Shown here: positions 44,095 to 53,709 of the stretch, in pieces
Layout: the number at the start of each line of letters is the position of its first letter
How positions within the stretch are numbered: the stretch's first letter is position 1
The notes under the pieces: model-generated
The model's input: only the letters and a program-made list of their open reading frames with translations
What the model was told of the DNA's origin: nothing
The model's database searches: none
From: Candidatus Phosphoribacter hodrii
GTDB taxonomy: Bacteria; Actinomycetota; Actinomycetes; Actinomycetales; Dermatophilaceae
Length of the DNA: 64,000 nucleotides
Reading direction: 5' to 3'
Assembly: GCA_016707175.1 (NCBI GenBank)
Contig: JADJIB010000004.1
Location: forward strand, 434,001-498,000
Position numbers and translations under genes: made by a program

Positions 44095-45798
44095 CATCAA
44101 GGGTGGCTCAGCTTCGCGACGAGCCTCCCACCTCCGGGCGACTTCCCACGGCCCGCGAACTCGGGCTGCCCCCGGCGGACGCGTTCGATCCCTCCGTCCA
44201 GCCCGGCCTCACCGCCCGGGCCCTGGAACGTCTCAACGAGCGCCTGGATGCCGCCGTCCGGCTGCAAGGCGACTTCCTGCAGGAACTAGAGACCAAGGGC
44301 ACCAGCCTCGACGCGGCGACGCAGGCGTGGGCCGATGCATGGGCCGAGTTCTTCGGAGACGGTGACGCGGTCAGCCCCGAGCCGGTGGCCGCGAAGGCCG
44401 ACGTGTGGCCCATCTACCAACTCACGAAGAAGTCCCCAAACCTCACCCCGTCCTATCAGCGCGGCGACGTCTGGAAGATCTCCGAGCGACAGTCGCTCAT
44501 CGAGTCGATCCTGCGGGGCGTGCCACTCCCGTCGGTCATCCTGCTGCGGACCGGCCCATCGAGCGCCCACGAGGTGGTCGATGGCAAGCAGCGCCTGACC
44601 GCAATCCTTCGGTTCGTGGGGCAAGCCCCTGGCCCTGCGCAGGATCGACGAGGCCGAGGAACTCGGCTACCCCAACGTCCCGGGTGGTCAATGGCAAGAA
44701 GCAAGGGGTGCCCAGGACGCTGCGTCAGCTGTTCGATGAGGACTACCCCCTTTCCGGCGCGCCTGGAAGCGCTGCGAAGAGAACCTGACCGCAAGGGTCG
44801 AGGACGACAACTACTTCCCGTTCAAGCTCCGCACCAGCGGCGAGGGGACTGGTCGGCCCCCACGCCCGGAGTCCCTGAGGCGCAAGTACTACACGCAGAT
44901 CAAGAATCACGAGATCCGTGTCGCAAGCCAGAACATGACTGTCGAGGAGTTGTTCGAGGACCCTGTGGATTACAAGATCCCGGTTATCGAGTACACACAG
45001 GCCACGCAGCGCCAAATCCATGAGGTCTTCCGGCTCTACAACAAGCAGGGGGTACACCTCAACGCTGAGGAGATCCGCAACGCGGTTTACCACGAGGTCG
45101 AACTCACGCGGGCGACGCTGGTGGCCGCAGGCGACGCGGACCCCAACGTCGACGTTACCCGCATCGCGCCGTCGCTGATCGGCGTCCCGGACTTCGACCG
45201 CCTCGGCATCACGCTGAAGGACTACGGCTTCGGCGACTCCCGCTACAAGCGGACGAAGGTGCTGTCCTGGGTGATCTCGGTTCTGCTGCACGACACGGGG
45301 GACAAGGATCTGGCCTCGACGGCAACCAACATCAGCCAGTTCCTGGAGAGCATCCAGAAGGCCCCTTCGCACCCGCTGGCCGAGACGAGCACGCTCACCC
45401 GCCTGTTCGACACCCTCAATCAGGCCGTCGAGATCCACGCAGCCCACACTGAGCTGTGGTCCCAGCAGTTCAAGAACAGCTCCAAGGGCGACAGGTGGCA
45501 GGAACTCCAGCTATTAGGCTCGCTAGTCGGCATCACCATGGCCTACGTGGCGTCGCCGGACGACCTTGAGGACCGGATCGAAGCCAACGCCGAAGCCATC
45601 AACGCAGCCACCATCAACGACTGGGTGCGGCCGTCGAAGACACAGACCCGCACCCAGTGGATGTTCATCGCCAAGGTCGCGAAGGAACTCGTCGAGTTGC
45701 TAGGGCTGGACCCGGAGGCCGCGGCCCAGTCGGTCGCCGACCAGTTCGGCTCGTCCGGCTACGCGTCGCTGCAGCGGATGGCATCTCGCAAGAGCTGA
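44055..45798 (+). pseudogene. DUF262 (GmrSD/ParB-like) protein gene interrupted by frameshifts
   Basis: The first frame (GTG 44055 to about 44625) carries the DUF262 core: LTPSYQRGDVWKISERQSLIESILRGVPLPSVILL and HEVVDGKQRLTAILRFVG (ParB-like DGKQR motif). Downstream, KPLALRRIDEAEELGYPN, VVNGKKQGVPRTLRQLFDEDYP and FRRAWKRCEENL are colinear but in successive different frames. From there the frame stays open to 45798 (VEELFEDPVDYKIPVIEYT, FRLYNKQGVHLNAEEIRNAV). At least three indels fall in ~150 bases, while the other ~1.5 kb is clean. DUF262 proteins are nucleotide-dependent endonuclease components. Recent inactivation or assembly error both fit. Confidence 0.8.
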
Positions 45799-45802
45799 TG
45801 AC

Positions 45803-48529
45803 ATGCCCACCGCACCTCGCCTCGAGCACGTCTACTACGACCCACCCACTCCCGTACCCGCCGAGCCGTGGTGGACCAGGTATGCGGCGCAGTTGGTGAC
45901 CCTGAGCCAGACGGCACGTCTGGCCCTGGAGGCCGACTGTCGCTTCATCCTTGAGCGCGGAGTGCTCCAGGCCGACGCCCAGGACTCGACCCCGTGGCCG
46001 TCAAGCCGCGTCCGCACCGGCCTGGTCATGGGTTCCGTTCAGTCGGGCAAAACGGCCTCCATGCTCGGCGTCTGCGCCTTGTCCATCGACCACGGAATCG
46101 ACGTAGTCGTCGTGCTCGCCGGTACCCGCCTGTCCCTGTGGCGCCAGACCTACGAGCGCCTGGTCGCGCAACTGGACCCCGGCGAGGAGGACGTCGCCAA
46201 GATCAACCGGCGGCTGCTGTGCCCGGCCCCTCGCGTGGGGTTGGCCGATGAACCTGTCACTCTAAGCGATACCTACCGCATCTCTCCGCCCGAACTGCGG
46301 CGCAAGCTCAAGCGGGGCAAGCCGCTGATCGTGGTGGCCATGAAGCAGGCCGACCACCTGCACGCGCTCGGACTCAGCCTCAGGAACAACGCCTTCGACG
46401 CCGTCGCCCAGTTCGACCGCCCCGTCCACATGCTCGTGCTCGACGATGAGGCCGACGACGGCTCCATCCTCGACGCCGTGGTAGAGGCCTCCGGGGCGGT
46501 GTTCGGCAACCTCAGGCAGATCCGCGCGCCTTGCCAATCTTTGGGATCCCCGCAGGGCTCACCGAGCAACCTCCACCACCATCGCCTACACGGCCACCCC
46601 GCAGGCCACCTGCTGCAGGAGGGCACAACCCGCTTGCACCCCGGGACTTCCTGGTGTGCCTGCGCACCCCCCTCGACATCGGCCACATGATCGACGCCGC
46701 GAACCCCGGCAACCTGAAGGCGCCCCGATCATCCACCTATCCCGAGCCCGCCGGCCTGCCCACCTTCTACACCGGCGGCGAGGTCTTCTACCGCCGAGGT
46801 GTCCCCGCCCGCCTGTGCCGCCCGCTCGGACCCGGCCCCGGAGACGACCGCGCGGACGCCGTCAGGGCCTTCCTAGTCGCCGGTGCGATTCGCCTGCTCC
46901 GCTCGGGCCGCGTGGGCCCGGCCACCGCGACCGCCATGGCCTTCGGCTCCGCCCGCGAGGCTGAGAGGACGGTCACCGCGCCGCACTCGATGCTCTACCA
47001 CCCCTCGGCCAGCATCCAGGACCACTTCACGTCCGCCGAGGACCTCCTGATGTGGGCCGGCGTCCCCGACCGGCAGGCCGCGCGGCAGCTGCTAGCCTCC
47101 GGCAACGCGACCCTGCCAGATGCCCTGGCCAAGGCCGTCGTCACCCACCCGGCTCCCTGGGCGGCATGGCTGGACCGCTACCAAGCCTCGGCGCGGGTGA
47201 TCGAGACCGAGTTCAATGTCGTCCACCCCAGCACCTTCCCTGATTGGCCCACGCTGCAGATCCTGCTGACCGAGGAGATCATTCCCGGGACCCGCGTGTC
47301 GGTCGTGAACAGCGACCCGGCCGCCGACGACCGTCCCAGCTACCGCGCCGTCCTTGACCCGGCGTCGGGGTCGTGGAGGGCCCCGCGCGACCTGTGCACC
47401 ATCTTCGTGTCCGGCAACGTGATGGCCCGCGGCCTCACGTTGGAAGGCATGACCACCGCACTGTTCCAGCGTTCCAGCAATGCGCCGCTGGCCGACACGC
47501 AGATGCAGATGCAGCGCTGGTTCGGCTACCGCGGCTCCTACATCGAGCTGTGCCGCGTCTTCGCCTCGGCAGACCAGTTGGCGCTCTTCAGCGCCTACCA
47601 CGACATCGACGAGGCCATCCGCAGCGCGATCATCGAACGCATGACCGGCGGAGCGCCCGAGCCGGCCGTCTTGCAGGGCACGGACTTCATCGCGACGGGC
47701 AAAATCGCCAACATCGGCAACTACCCGCTGTCGCCCGGTGGGCGCTCGTTCGTGAGACTGGTCAACGACGGCGCGAGCCCCGACTCCAACCTCGCGGTCG
47801 TCGCCGACCTGTTCGGTTCCCGCCCGTCCACGGCAGTTGCAGAAGGCTCCCGGCAGCTCGGCCGCATCCTGACCGAGCCGCTAACACTCTTGGAAGCCGC
47901 GGACTGGCTCGACAAGTTTCGCTACGCCGACTACGCCCCGGGCGACCAAGGCGACCTCGCCAAGCACTGGGCGCAGGTCGAAACTCGGCTTTCCGCCGAG
48001 GCGCCCTTGGCTGAGCCCGGCCTGTACCGGCCCCCCGTACGCGGCGCCGCGGGCGACCCGGCACGCCGGATCTCGCCCTACTCGATTGCCGCGTACCTGC
48101 GCCTGTGGGCGGCCTGCCTGGAGCGCCCAGTCAGGGGCCTGTTCGTCACGGGTGAGCCGGGACGCCTGTGGAGCATGTCCGACCTGCAGGCCAAGCTGGT
48201 GTCCCAGCCGCGCTTCTGGGTGGGCATCCGCTTCGGCAAGGGCCACGTGATTCAGCTAGGGGACCCCGCGTTCGACGTGATGACCACCGTGAAGACCATC
48301 GCGGACGGCGAGTTGACCACCGACTGGGGCACGAGCACACCCACCGCAGGCCCCGGGCAGTACCGAGCCGACATCTACTTCGACTACTACCACCGCAACG
48401 AACCGACGCCGGTCGCGCCGGGGGACTCCACATGGCGTCCGGCAGGCCCGCCGTTGCCGTGGGGTGTGCCTCCCGGCAGGCGGACCCGAGCAGTTCGCCG
48501 CCACCCGAGCGACCGTGACCCTGCCCTGA
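45803..48529 (+). pseudogene. Z1-domain ATPase of a restriction-type system, frameshifted
   Basis: The first frame (45803 to about 46530) has Walker A GSVQSGKT (residues 77-84) and Walker B LVLDDEADDGS (about 212-221). The chain continues in a second frame as ANLWDPRRA and TTTIAYTATPQA. From about 46630 it continues in a third frame, with the Z1 region VSGNVMARGLTLEGMTTALFQRSS and QMQMQRWFGYRGSYIELCRVF (motif VI-like). Near 48440-48500 it shifts again to reach GGPEQFAATRATVTLP and the stop at 48527-48529. Z1 proteins (about 900 residues) accompany m5C methylases and PD-(D/E)XK proteins in predicted restriction systems. As read, it is broken at both ends of the Z1 core. Confidence 0.82.
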
Positions 48530-48544
48530 GAGTCGAGACGCATC

Positions 48545-49606
48545 ATGACTACCTACGAACAGCTCCTCGCACTCATCGCCACCATCCCCAACGGCATCGA
48601 GGGGCGGGATCGCTCCATCCAGTGGCTGACCTCCGCCGAGGTCGTCGGCGCCGCCCGCGACCACCTCGGCCACGTCGAGCTGTTCCTCGCCGGTCCCGCT
48701 CTGCGCCCCAGGACCAAGACGCTGAGATCGGCCATCCAGCACCACTCCTGGCACCGCACCGACGGCGGGGCTTTGCGGGCCAACAGGTTGCTCTTCCCGC
48801 CTTTCGGCCACTTCGACCAGATCGCTGCCCTGATCGCCACCGAGCTGTTGCGAGAACAGGCGGACCTCGATCTTCGCCGGGCGTTTGCCGTCACGGAGCC
48901 CATCCTCGAGCTCGCCATCAAGCGGCTGGAACTCTCCGAGGCAGCCCTCCTCGGGCTGGCGGGCGAACTCCTCCTGCTGGAAGCCCTTGTGCGTCGCACC
49001 GACGACGCATTCGTCGGCCAACTCGTCGCCGCTTGGGACGGGTGGCGGCGTTCGGCGCGCGACCTCACCTGGGACGGCACCGGCGTCGAGGTCAAGACCA
49101 CGACGCGCCCCACGTCCAGCCACATTGTGCAGGGCACCGACCAGGTGGAACCCGCGCTGGGTGACGACACCACGCCAGGCGAGGACCGTCTCCTGCTGTT
49201 GAGCGTTGGACTCCAACTCTCGACCCCGAGCCAGAACTCCTTCACTGTGCCGCAACTCACCGGGCGCATTGCCGAGCGACTAGAAGCCACCGGCAATTCC
49301 GGTCAGGTCAACGACTTTCTGGCCCACGTCGCCGAGTACGGCGCCGAGTCCGGCCTCGGCTACCGTCACGCCACTATGGCCGCGGACGCACCCTTCCAGG
49401 CAGAGTTCACCCCCGCCTTCGTCCGGGGATACGACATGGGCGATCCCGCCGTTCAGGTGATCCGCCGGAACGATGTCGTCACCCACCAGCACGTCGACGC
49501 AGGGTCGCTGTCCTTCCGCATTGACCTGCCGGCGACCGTCAGCCTCGGCAACCCCGTAGACGGCCTCCAACGCATCGCCGACGTTATTCTGGGCGAGCAG
49601 CCGTAG
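48545..49606 (+). CDS. PD-(D/E)XK motif protein, DUF4420 family (putative restriction nuclease)
   Basis: A 353-residue intact frame starting MTTYEQLLALIATIPNG, 15 bases after the presumed Z1 stop. The centre has LGLAGELLLLEALV, WDGWRRSARDLTWDGTGVEVKTTTRP, a D...E-V-K nuclease signature, followed by a run of strands. DUF4420 proteins are found beside Z1 ATPases and m5C methylases and are presumed to be the cleaving subunit. If the Z1 partner is really inactive, this protein may be an orphan. Confidence 0.82.
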   Translation: MTTYEQLLALIATIPNGIEGRDRSIQWLTSAEVVGAARDHLGHVELFLAGPALRPRTKTLRSAIQHHSWHRTDGGALRANRLLFPPFGHFDQIAALIATELLREQADLDLRRAFAVTEPILELAIKRLELSEAALLGLAGELLLLEALVRRTDDAFVGQLVAAWDGWRRSARDLTWDGTGVEVKTTTRPTSSHIVQGTDQVEPALGDDTTPGEDRLLLLSVGLQLSTPSQNSFTVPQLTGRIAERLEATGNSGQVNDFLAHVAEYGAESGLGYRHATMAADAPFQAEFTPAFVRGYDMGDPAVQVIRRNDVVTHQHVDAGSLSFRIDLPATVSLGNPVDGLQRIADVILGEQP

Positions 49607-49668
49607 CTCCCGGGCGAGGCCGCCGAGGCACCGGGGACCCCGGCAGATTCGCCACGAAAGGACCCGCC

Positions 49669-49953
49669 ATGACTGCGGAGCACCTCGCCTCACCCCAGGG
49701 ATCGAACCGCCTTGGCCACCTGCTCGAAGATTCGTCCTGTGTGAACTCCGGCAGGCCCCCTTCTAGACCTGCGACGCCAAGCTCATCAGCCGCAGCCGCA
49801 ACGCGAGAAACTCGCCTCGTTGCCAATCGCAATGAACTCTGTGACCGTGGCGGGTGTGCACCCGACCGGTCGCTGGCGGCATACGCGCGAGCCGGACGCC
49901 CGCGAACACCATGGTGGGTAGAGACCACGTGCGACGTCGGTGCGGTGACATAG
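49669..49953 (+). CDS. Short ORF at the right edge of the island, unknown
   Basis: A 94-residue frame from ATG 49669 with GAAAGGA as a reasonable ribosome site. The first ~25 residues (MTAEHLASPQGSNRLGHLLED) look protein-like; the rest is Ser/Pro/Ala/Arg-rich and may be read-through into non-coding DNA. It could be the truncated first exon-like start of a further island gene. The octamer reappears at 49877-49884, inside this frame, suggesting backbone DNA has resumed by there. Nothing else is recognisable between 49607 and 49962. Confidence 0.25.
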   Translation: MTAEHLASPQGSNRLGHLLEDSSCVNSGRPPSRPATPSSSAAAATRETRLVANRNELCDRGGCAPDRSLAAYARAGRPRTPWWVETTCDVGAVT

Positions 49954-49962
49954 GCTCCAGCG

Positions 49963-51894
49963 GTGACCGCTGCTCAGGCATCCGCGCCCCTTGCCCTGCC
50001 CACCGCCGCTTCGGCCCACGACTGGCTCTCCGATCGGGCCGCAACCGGCCTCGCGAAGGCCCGCAGCCTCGTCGCTGACCTCAAGGCGGCCCCGCCCGCA
50101 GACGCACTGGCGACCTTGAAGGCATGGAACGACGTCGATCAGGCCCTGGGGTCGGTCTCCTCACCCGCGTCCCTCTTCGCCGAGGTCCACCCCGATGAGG
50201 CGGTTCGCGAGCGGGCCGACGTGGCCGGCCAGGAGGTCCAGAAGCTCGCCACCGAGCTCGGCCTGGACCGCGCGTTGTTCGAGGTCTTCGCCGCGCTCGA
50301 CCCGGCTGGCCTGGACGCCGACGCGGCCCGGTTCCTCGACAAGACGCTGCGCGACTTCCGCCGCTCCGGTGTCGACCGCGACGAGCCGACCCGCGAGCGG
50401 ATCCGTGCGATCAACGAGCGGCTCACGGTGCTCGGCCAGGAGTTCTCCAAGAACATCCGCAACGGGGTCCGCTCGATCGAGGTCACCCCGGACCGGTTGG
50501 AGGGTATGCCGCAGGACTGGCTCGACGCCCACCCCGCCGACGAGCGGGGTCTGGTCACGGTGACGACCGACTACCCCGACGTGGTGCCGCTGCGCACGTT
50601 CTGCGCCGACGCCCAAGCCCGACGTGACCTGACGATGGAGTTCCTCACCGTCGGCTGGCCGGCCAACGACGCACTGCTGCACGAGCTGTTCGACCTGCGC
50701 CACGAGTTGGCCCAGTTGCTCGGCTACGAGACGTGGGCCGACTACGACGCCGAGGTCAAGATGATCAAAGAGGGCGGGGCGATCCCCGTCTTCATCGAGA
50801 AGATCGCCGACGCCGCCCTCGAGTCCGGTGTGCGTGACCGAGAGGTCGTCCTGGCCCGGATGCGCGCCGACGTCCCGGACGCCACCGCGATCGACTCGGC
50901 CGACCTCGCCTACTACGCCAACCTCGTCAGCAAGGAGCAGTTGGAGGTCGACGCCCAGTTGGTGCGGACCTACCTCGACTTCACCAAGGTCCGGGCCGGT
51001 CTCTTGGAGGTGACCGGTCGCCTCTTCGGCCTGCGCTACGAGCCGGCCGCCGACGCCGTCGTCTGGGACGAGGCGGTCGCGGCATACGACGTCTATCGCG
51101 CCGACGGGGACGAGCCGCTCGGGCGGATCTACCTCGACCTGCACCCGCGCGAGGGGAAGTACAAGCACGCCGCGCAGTTCGACCTCGTCACCGGGGTCGC
51201 GGGCCGCCAGCTGCCCGAGGGCGTTCTCGTCTGCAACTTCTCCCGCGGGCTGATGGAGCACGACCACGTCGTGACGCTCTTCCACGAGTTCGGCCACCTC
51301 GTGCACCACGTCCTCGCCGGGCACCAGGAGTGGTTCCGCTTCTCCGGCGTCGCGACCGAGTGGGACTTCGTCGAGGCACCCAGCCAGATGCTCGAGGAGT
51401 GGGCCTGGGACGCCGACATCCTGCAGACCTTCGCCACCAACGAGGCCGGCGAGCCGATCCCGGCCGACCTCGTCCGGCGGATGCGTCGGGCCGACGACTT
51501 CGGCAAGGGCTACCTCGCGCGCACCCAGATGTTCTATGCCGCGCTGTCCTACTGGTTCCACACCGAACGCCCGGCCGACCTCACCGCGCGCACGCGTGAG
51601 TTGCAGGCGCAGTACTCGCTGTTCCCCTACATCGAGGGCACCCACTTCACCTGCGCGTTCGGGCACCTGGAGGGCTACTCCAGCGCCTACTACACCTATA
51701 TGTGGAGCCTGGTCATCGCCAAGGACCTGTTCTCGGCCTTCGACCGCTCGAACATGTTCGACGCGGAGGTGGCCGGCCGTTACCGCGACCGCGTGCTCGC
51801 CCCCGGGGGCAGCAAGGACGCCGCCGACCTGGTCGCCGACTTCCTCGGTCGCCCCTACACCTTCGACGCGTATGCCGCCTGGCTGGCGGAGTAG
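49963..51894 (+). CDS. M3-family metallopeptidase (oligopeptidase/dipeptidyl carboxypeptidase type)
   Basis: A 643-residue thermolysin-like peptidase. The zinc motif HEFGH lies in TLFHEFGHLVHHVL, with the third ligand in EAPSQMLEEWAWD. Upstream residues form the helical M3 shell, and the C-terminus has HFTCAFGHLEGYSSAYYTYMWS. It lacks a signal peptide, so it probably trims peptides in the cytoplasm. GTG 49963 is chosen as the first start after the island edge. Confidence 0.92.
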   Translation: MTAAQASAPLALPTAASAHDWLSDRAATGLAKARSLVADLKAAPPADALATLKAWNDVDQALGSVSSPASLFAEVHPDEAVRERADVAGQEVQKLATELGLDRALFEVFAALDPAGLDADAARFLDKTLRDFRRSGVDRDEPTRERIRAINERLTVLGQEFSKNIRNGVRSIEVTPDRLEGMPQDWLDAHPADERGLVTVTTDYPDVVPLRTFCADAQARRDLTMEFLTVGWPANDALLHELFDLRHELAQLLGYETWADYDAEVKMIKEGGAIPVFIEKIADAALESGVRDREVVLARMRADVPDATAIDSADLAYYANLVSKEQLEVDAQLVRTYLDFTKVRAGLLEVTGRLFGLRYEPAADAVVWDEAVAAYDVYRADGDEPLGRIYLDLHPREGKYKHAAQFDLVTGVAGRQLPEGVLVCNFSRGLMEHDHVVTLFHEFGHLVHHVLAGHQEWFRFSGVATEWDFVEAPSQMLEEWAWDADILQTFATNEAGEPIPADLVRRMRRADDFGKGYLARTQMFYAALSYWFHTERPADLTARTRELQAQYSLFPYIEGTHFTCAFGHLEGYSSAYYTYMWSLVIAKDLFSAFDRSNMFDAEVAGRYRDRVLAPGGSKDAADLVADFLGRPYTFDAYAAWLAE

Positions 51895-51915
51895 CAGCCA
51901 GGCACGTGAGCAGTC

Positions 51916-52203
51916 ATGCCTGACGAGCGGGTGACGGTTTTCGTGCGGGGGCACGTCCAAGGGGTCGGGTTCCGCTGGTGGGCGCGCGCCCGCGCGCTGG
52001 AACTCGGACTGGTCGGCTACGCCCGCAACCTCGATGACGGCCGGGTCGAAGTGCTCGCCCAGGGGCCAACCGAGGCCATCGACGCGATGGTGCGCCTGCT
52101 GTCGGAGCAGCCGTCGTCCGTCCGACGACCCGGTCGGGTCGCCGGTGTGGTCGCGCAATACGCCCAGCCCATCGCCGGTCTCGTGGGTTTCAAGGAACGC
52201 TGA
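51916..52203 (+). CDS. acyP: Acylphosphatase
   Basis: A 95-residue protein with the acylphosphatase signature FVRGHVQGVGFRWWARARALELGLVGYARNLDDGRVEV (catalytic Arg and Asn visible). It hydrolyses acyl phosphates. acyP commonly lies between mutM and smc in actinobacteria, supporting the idea that the preceding 10 kb was inserted. Confidence 0.93.
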   Translation: MPDERVTVFVRGHVQGVGFRWWARARALELGLVGYARNLDDGRVEVLAQGPTEAIDAMVRLLSEQPSSVRRPGRVAGVVAQYAQPIAGLVGFKER

Positions 52204-52304
52204 CCCGGTATGCCGTCCCGGCGCGCCGCGGCGGCCCGGCCGCTGGCGCCCAGCACGTGGGCACCGGATCCCGCGGAGGCGACCACACGGCATACCCTCA
52301 CCTG

Positions 52305-52619
52305 GTGAGCACCACCCCCGAGATCCCGGCCGAGCTGACCCGACTGCGCGCGAGCATCGACAACCTCGACGCGGCCCTGGTCCACCTGCTGGCTGAGCGC
52401 TTCCGCTGCACGCAGCAGGTGGGGGTCCTCAAGGCGACCGTGGGGCTGCCGCCGTCCGACCCGGCTCGCGAGGAGCAGCAGATGTCGCGGCTGCGCGAGC
52501 TCGCGGCCGAGGCGGGCCTGGACCCGGTCTTCGCCGAGAAGTTCCTGGGGTTCATCATCGCCGAGGTCATTCGCAACCACGGCACGATCGCTCAGCGGGC
52601 CACCATTCCTGATGCGTAG
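52305..52619 (+). CDS. Chorismate mutase (AroQ class)
   Basis: A 104-residue helical protein from GTG 52305: LTRLRASIDNLDAALVHLLAERFRCTQQVGVLKA is helix 1 with the catalytic Arg and Lys, and FLGFIIAEVIRNH is helix 3. It converts chorismate to prephenate. The spacer before it contains two facing copies of the dispersed octamer at 52208-52215 and 52288-52295. Confidence 0.9.
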   Translation: MSTTPEIPAELTRLRASIDNLDAALVHLLAERFRCTQQVGVLKATVGLPPSDPAREEQQMSRLRELAAEAGLDPVFAEKFLGFIIAEVIRNHGTIAQRATIPDA

Positions 52620-53646
52620 GCCCGTCGTGCCGGGAATCCGGCCGCACCTGCCGCTGCGGGACGCCGAGGGAGCCGACCGGTTCCAGGCGTTCCTCGTCAG
52701 CGCGGTCGCGTCGATCGCCGTGACCCGCGCCTTCCTCGTCCTCACGGGCTACCCGCAGTTGGGCGGCGGGTCGATCGACGGCGGTCTGCACCTCGCCCAC
52801 CTGTTGTGGGGTGGCCTCGGCATGGTGATCGCCATCCTCGTGACGATGCTGTTCATCAGTCGCACGGCGCGCACGGTGGCTGCCGTCATCGGTGGGGTCG
52901 GGTTCGGGTTGTTCATCGATGAGGTCGGCAAGTTCGTCACGGGGGACAACGACTACTTCTTCGAGCCGGTCGCGGCGATCATCTATGCGACGTTCGTCGT
53001 CATCGTCCTCATCGTGCGCCTCGTCGTCAGCCGGACCCCGCTCACGCCCCGCGAACAACTCATCAACGCCGTGGAACTGCTTAAGGACTCAGCCGCTCAC
53101 GACCTCGACGACGTCGAGCGAGCCCGCTTGGTCGCTCTGCTGCGCGCCGCGGATCCCGCCGACCTGCTGGTCGCGCCACTGCTGGCGCTGGTTGACGGCC
53201 TGCCCCCTCAGCGCCCGTCGCGGTCCTGGATCGCCCAGGGGTATGCCGCCGCGCGGCGCCTGGTCATGTCCGCGCCACGCCTGGAAGTGGTCAAGCGGAC
53301 CTCGGTGTGGGCCTTCACCGCCTTTTGCGGTCTCGCGCTGGCCGATGCGCTGTGGGCGGCCGGGCACGACCCATCGCTGCAGAACCGCGTCTACGTCGCC
53401 GTGGCCGCCGGCTCAGCGCTCGTGGCTGTGGTGGCCCTCGTCGGGTGGCTCCGCGGGCCCCGGGGCCGCGCCCTGCAGCTGTTCGAGGTCGCGCTCTTGG
53501 CGCAGGTCCTTGGCGTGCAGTTCTTCCGGCTGCTCGCTGCCTCCTTCCAGGGCTACCTCACGGCCTTCGTGTCGCTGGCCCTCATCGGGCTGTGCCGAGC
53601 GATGCTCTTCGAGCACCGGACCCGGCATGCCCACGACGGCGGGTAG
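52612..53646 (+). CDS. Multi-pass membrane protein of unknown function
   Basis: A 344-residue protein overlapping the chorismate mutase end by eight bases. It has hydrophobic segments at about 27-45, 60-80, 87-105 and 117-137, then a soluble region (~140-225), and three or four more segments to the C-terminus. GGGSIDGGLHLAHLLWGGLGM and FGLFIDEVGKFVT are the most distinctive stretches. I do not recognise the family. Confidence 0.75.
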   Translation: MRRPVVPGIRPHLPLRDAEGADRFQAFLVSAVASIAVTRAFLVLTGYPQLGGGSIDGGLHLAHLLWGGLGMVIAILVTMLFISRTARTVAAVIGGVGFGLFIDEVGKFVTGDNDYFFEPVAAIIYATFVVIVLIVRLVVSRTPLTPREQLINAVELLKDSAAHDLDDVERARLVALLRAADPADLLVAPLLALVDGLPPQRPSRSWIAQGYAAARRLVMSAPRLEVVKRTSVWAFTAFCGLALADALWAAGHDPSLQNRVYVAVAAGSALVAVVALVGWLRGPRGRALQLFEVALLAQVLGVQFFRLLAASFQGYLTAFVSLALIGLCRAMLFEHRTRHAHDGG

Positions 53647-53709
53647 CCTGGGCGGGATCATTCGCCAGATCCGACCTCGCCAGACCAGTAGCAGGAAGCC
53701 ACCGTCACC

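Noticed and set aside
42622..49606. Interpreting the island as a prophage or integrative element
   Set aside because: No integrase, transposase, capsid or conjugation gene is recognisable, only restriction-type genes.
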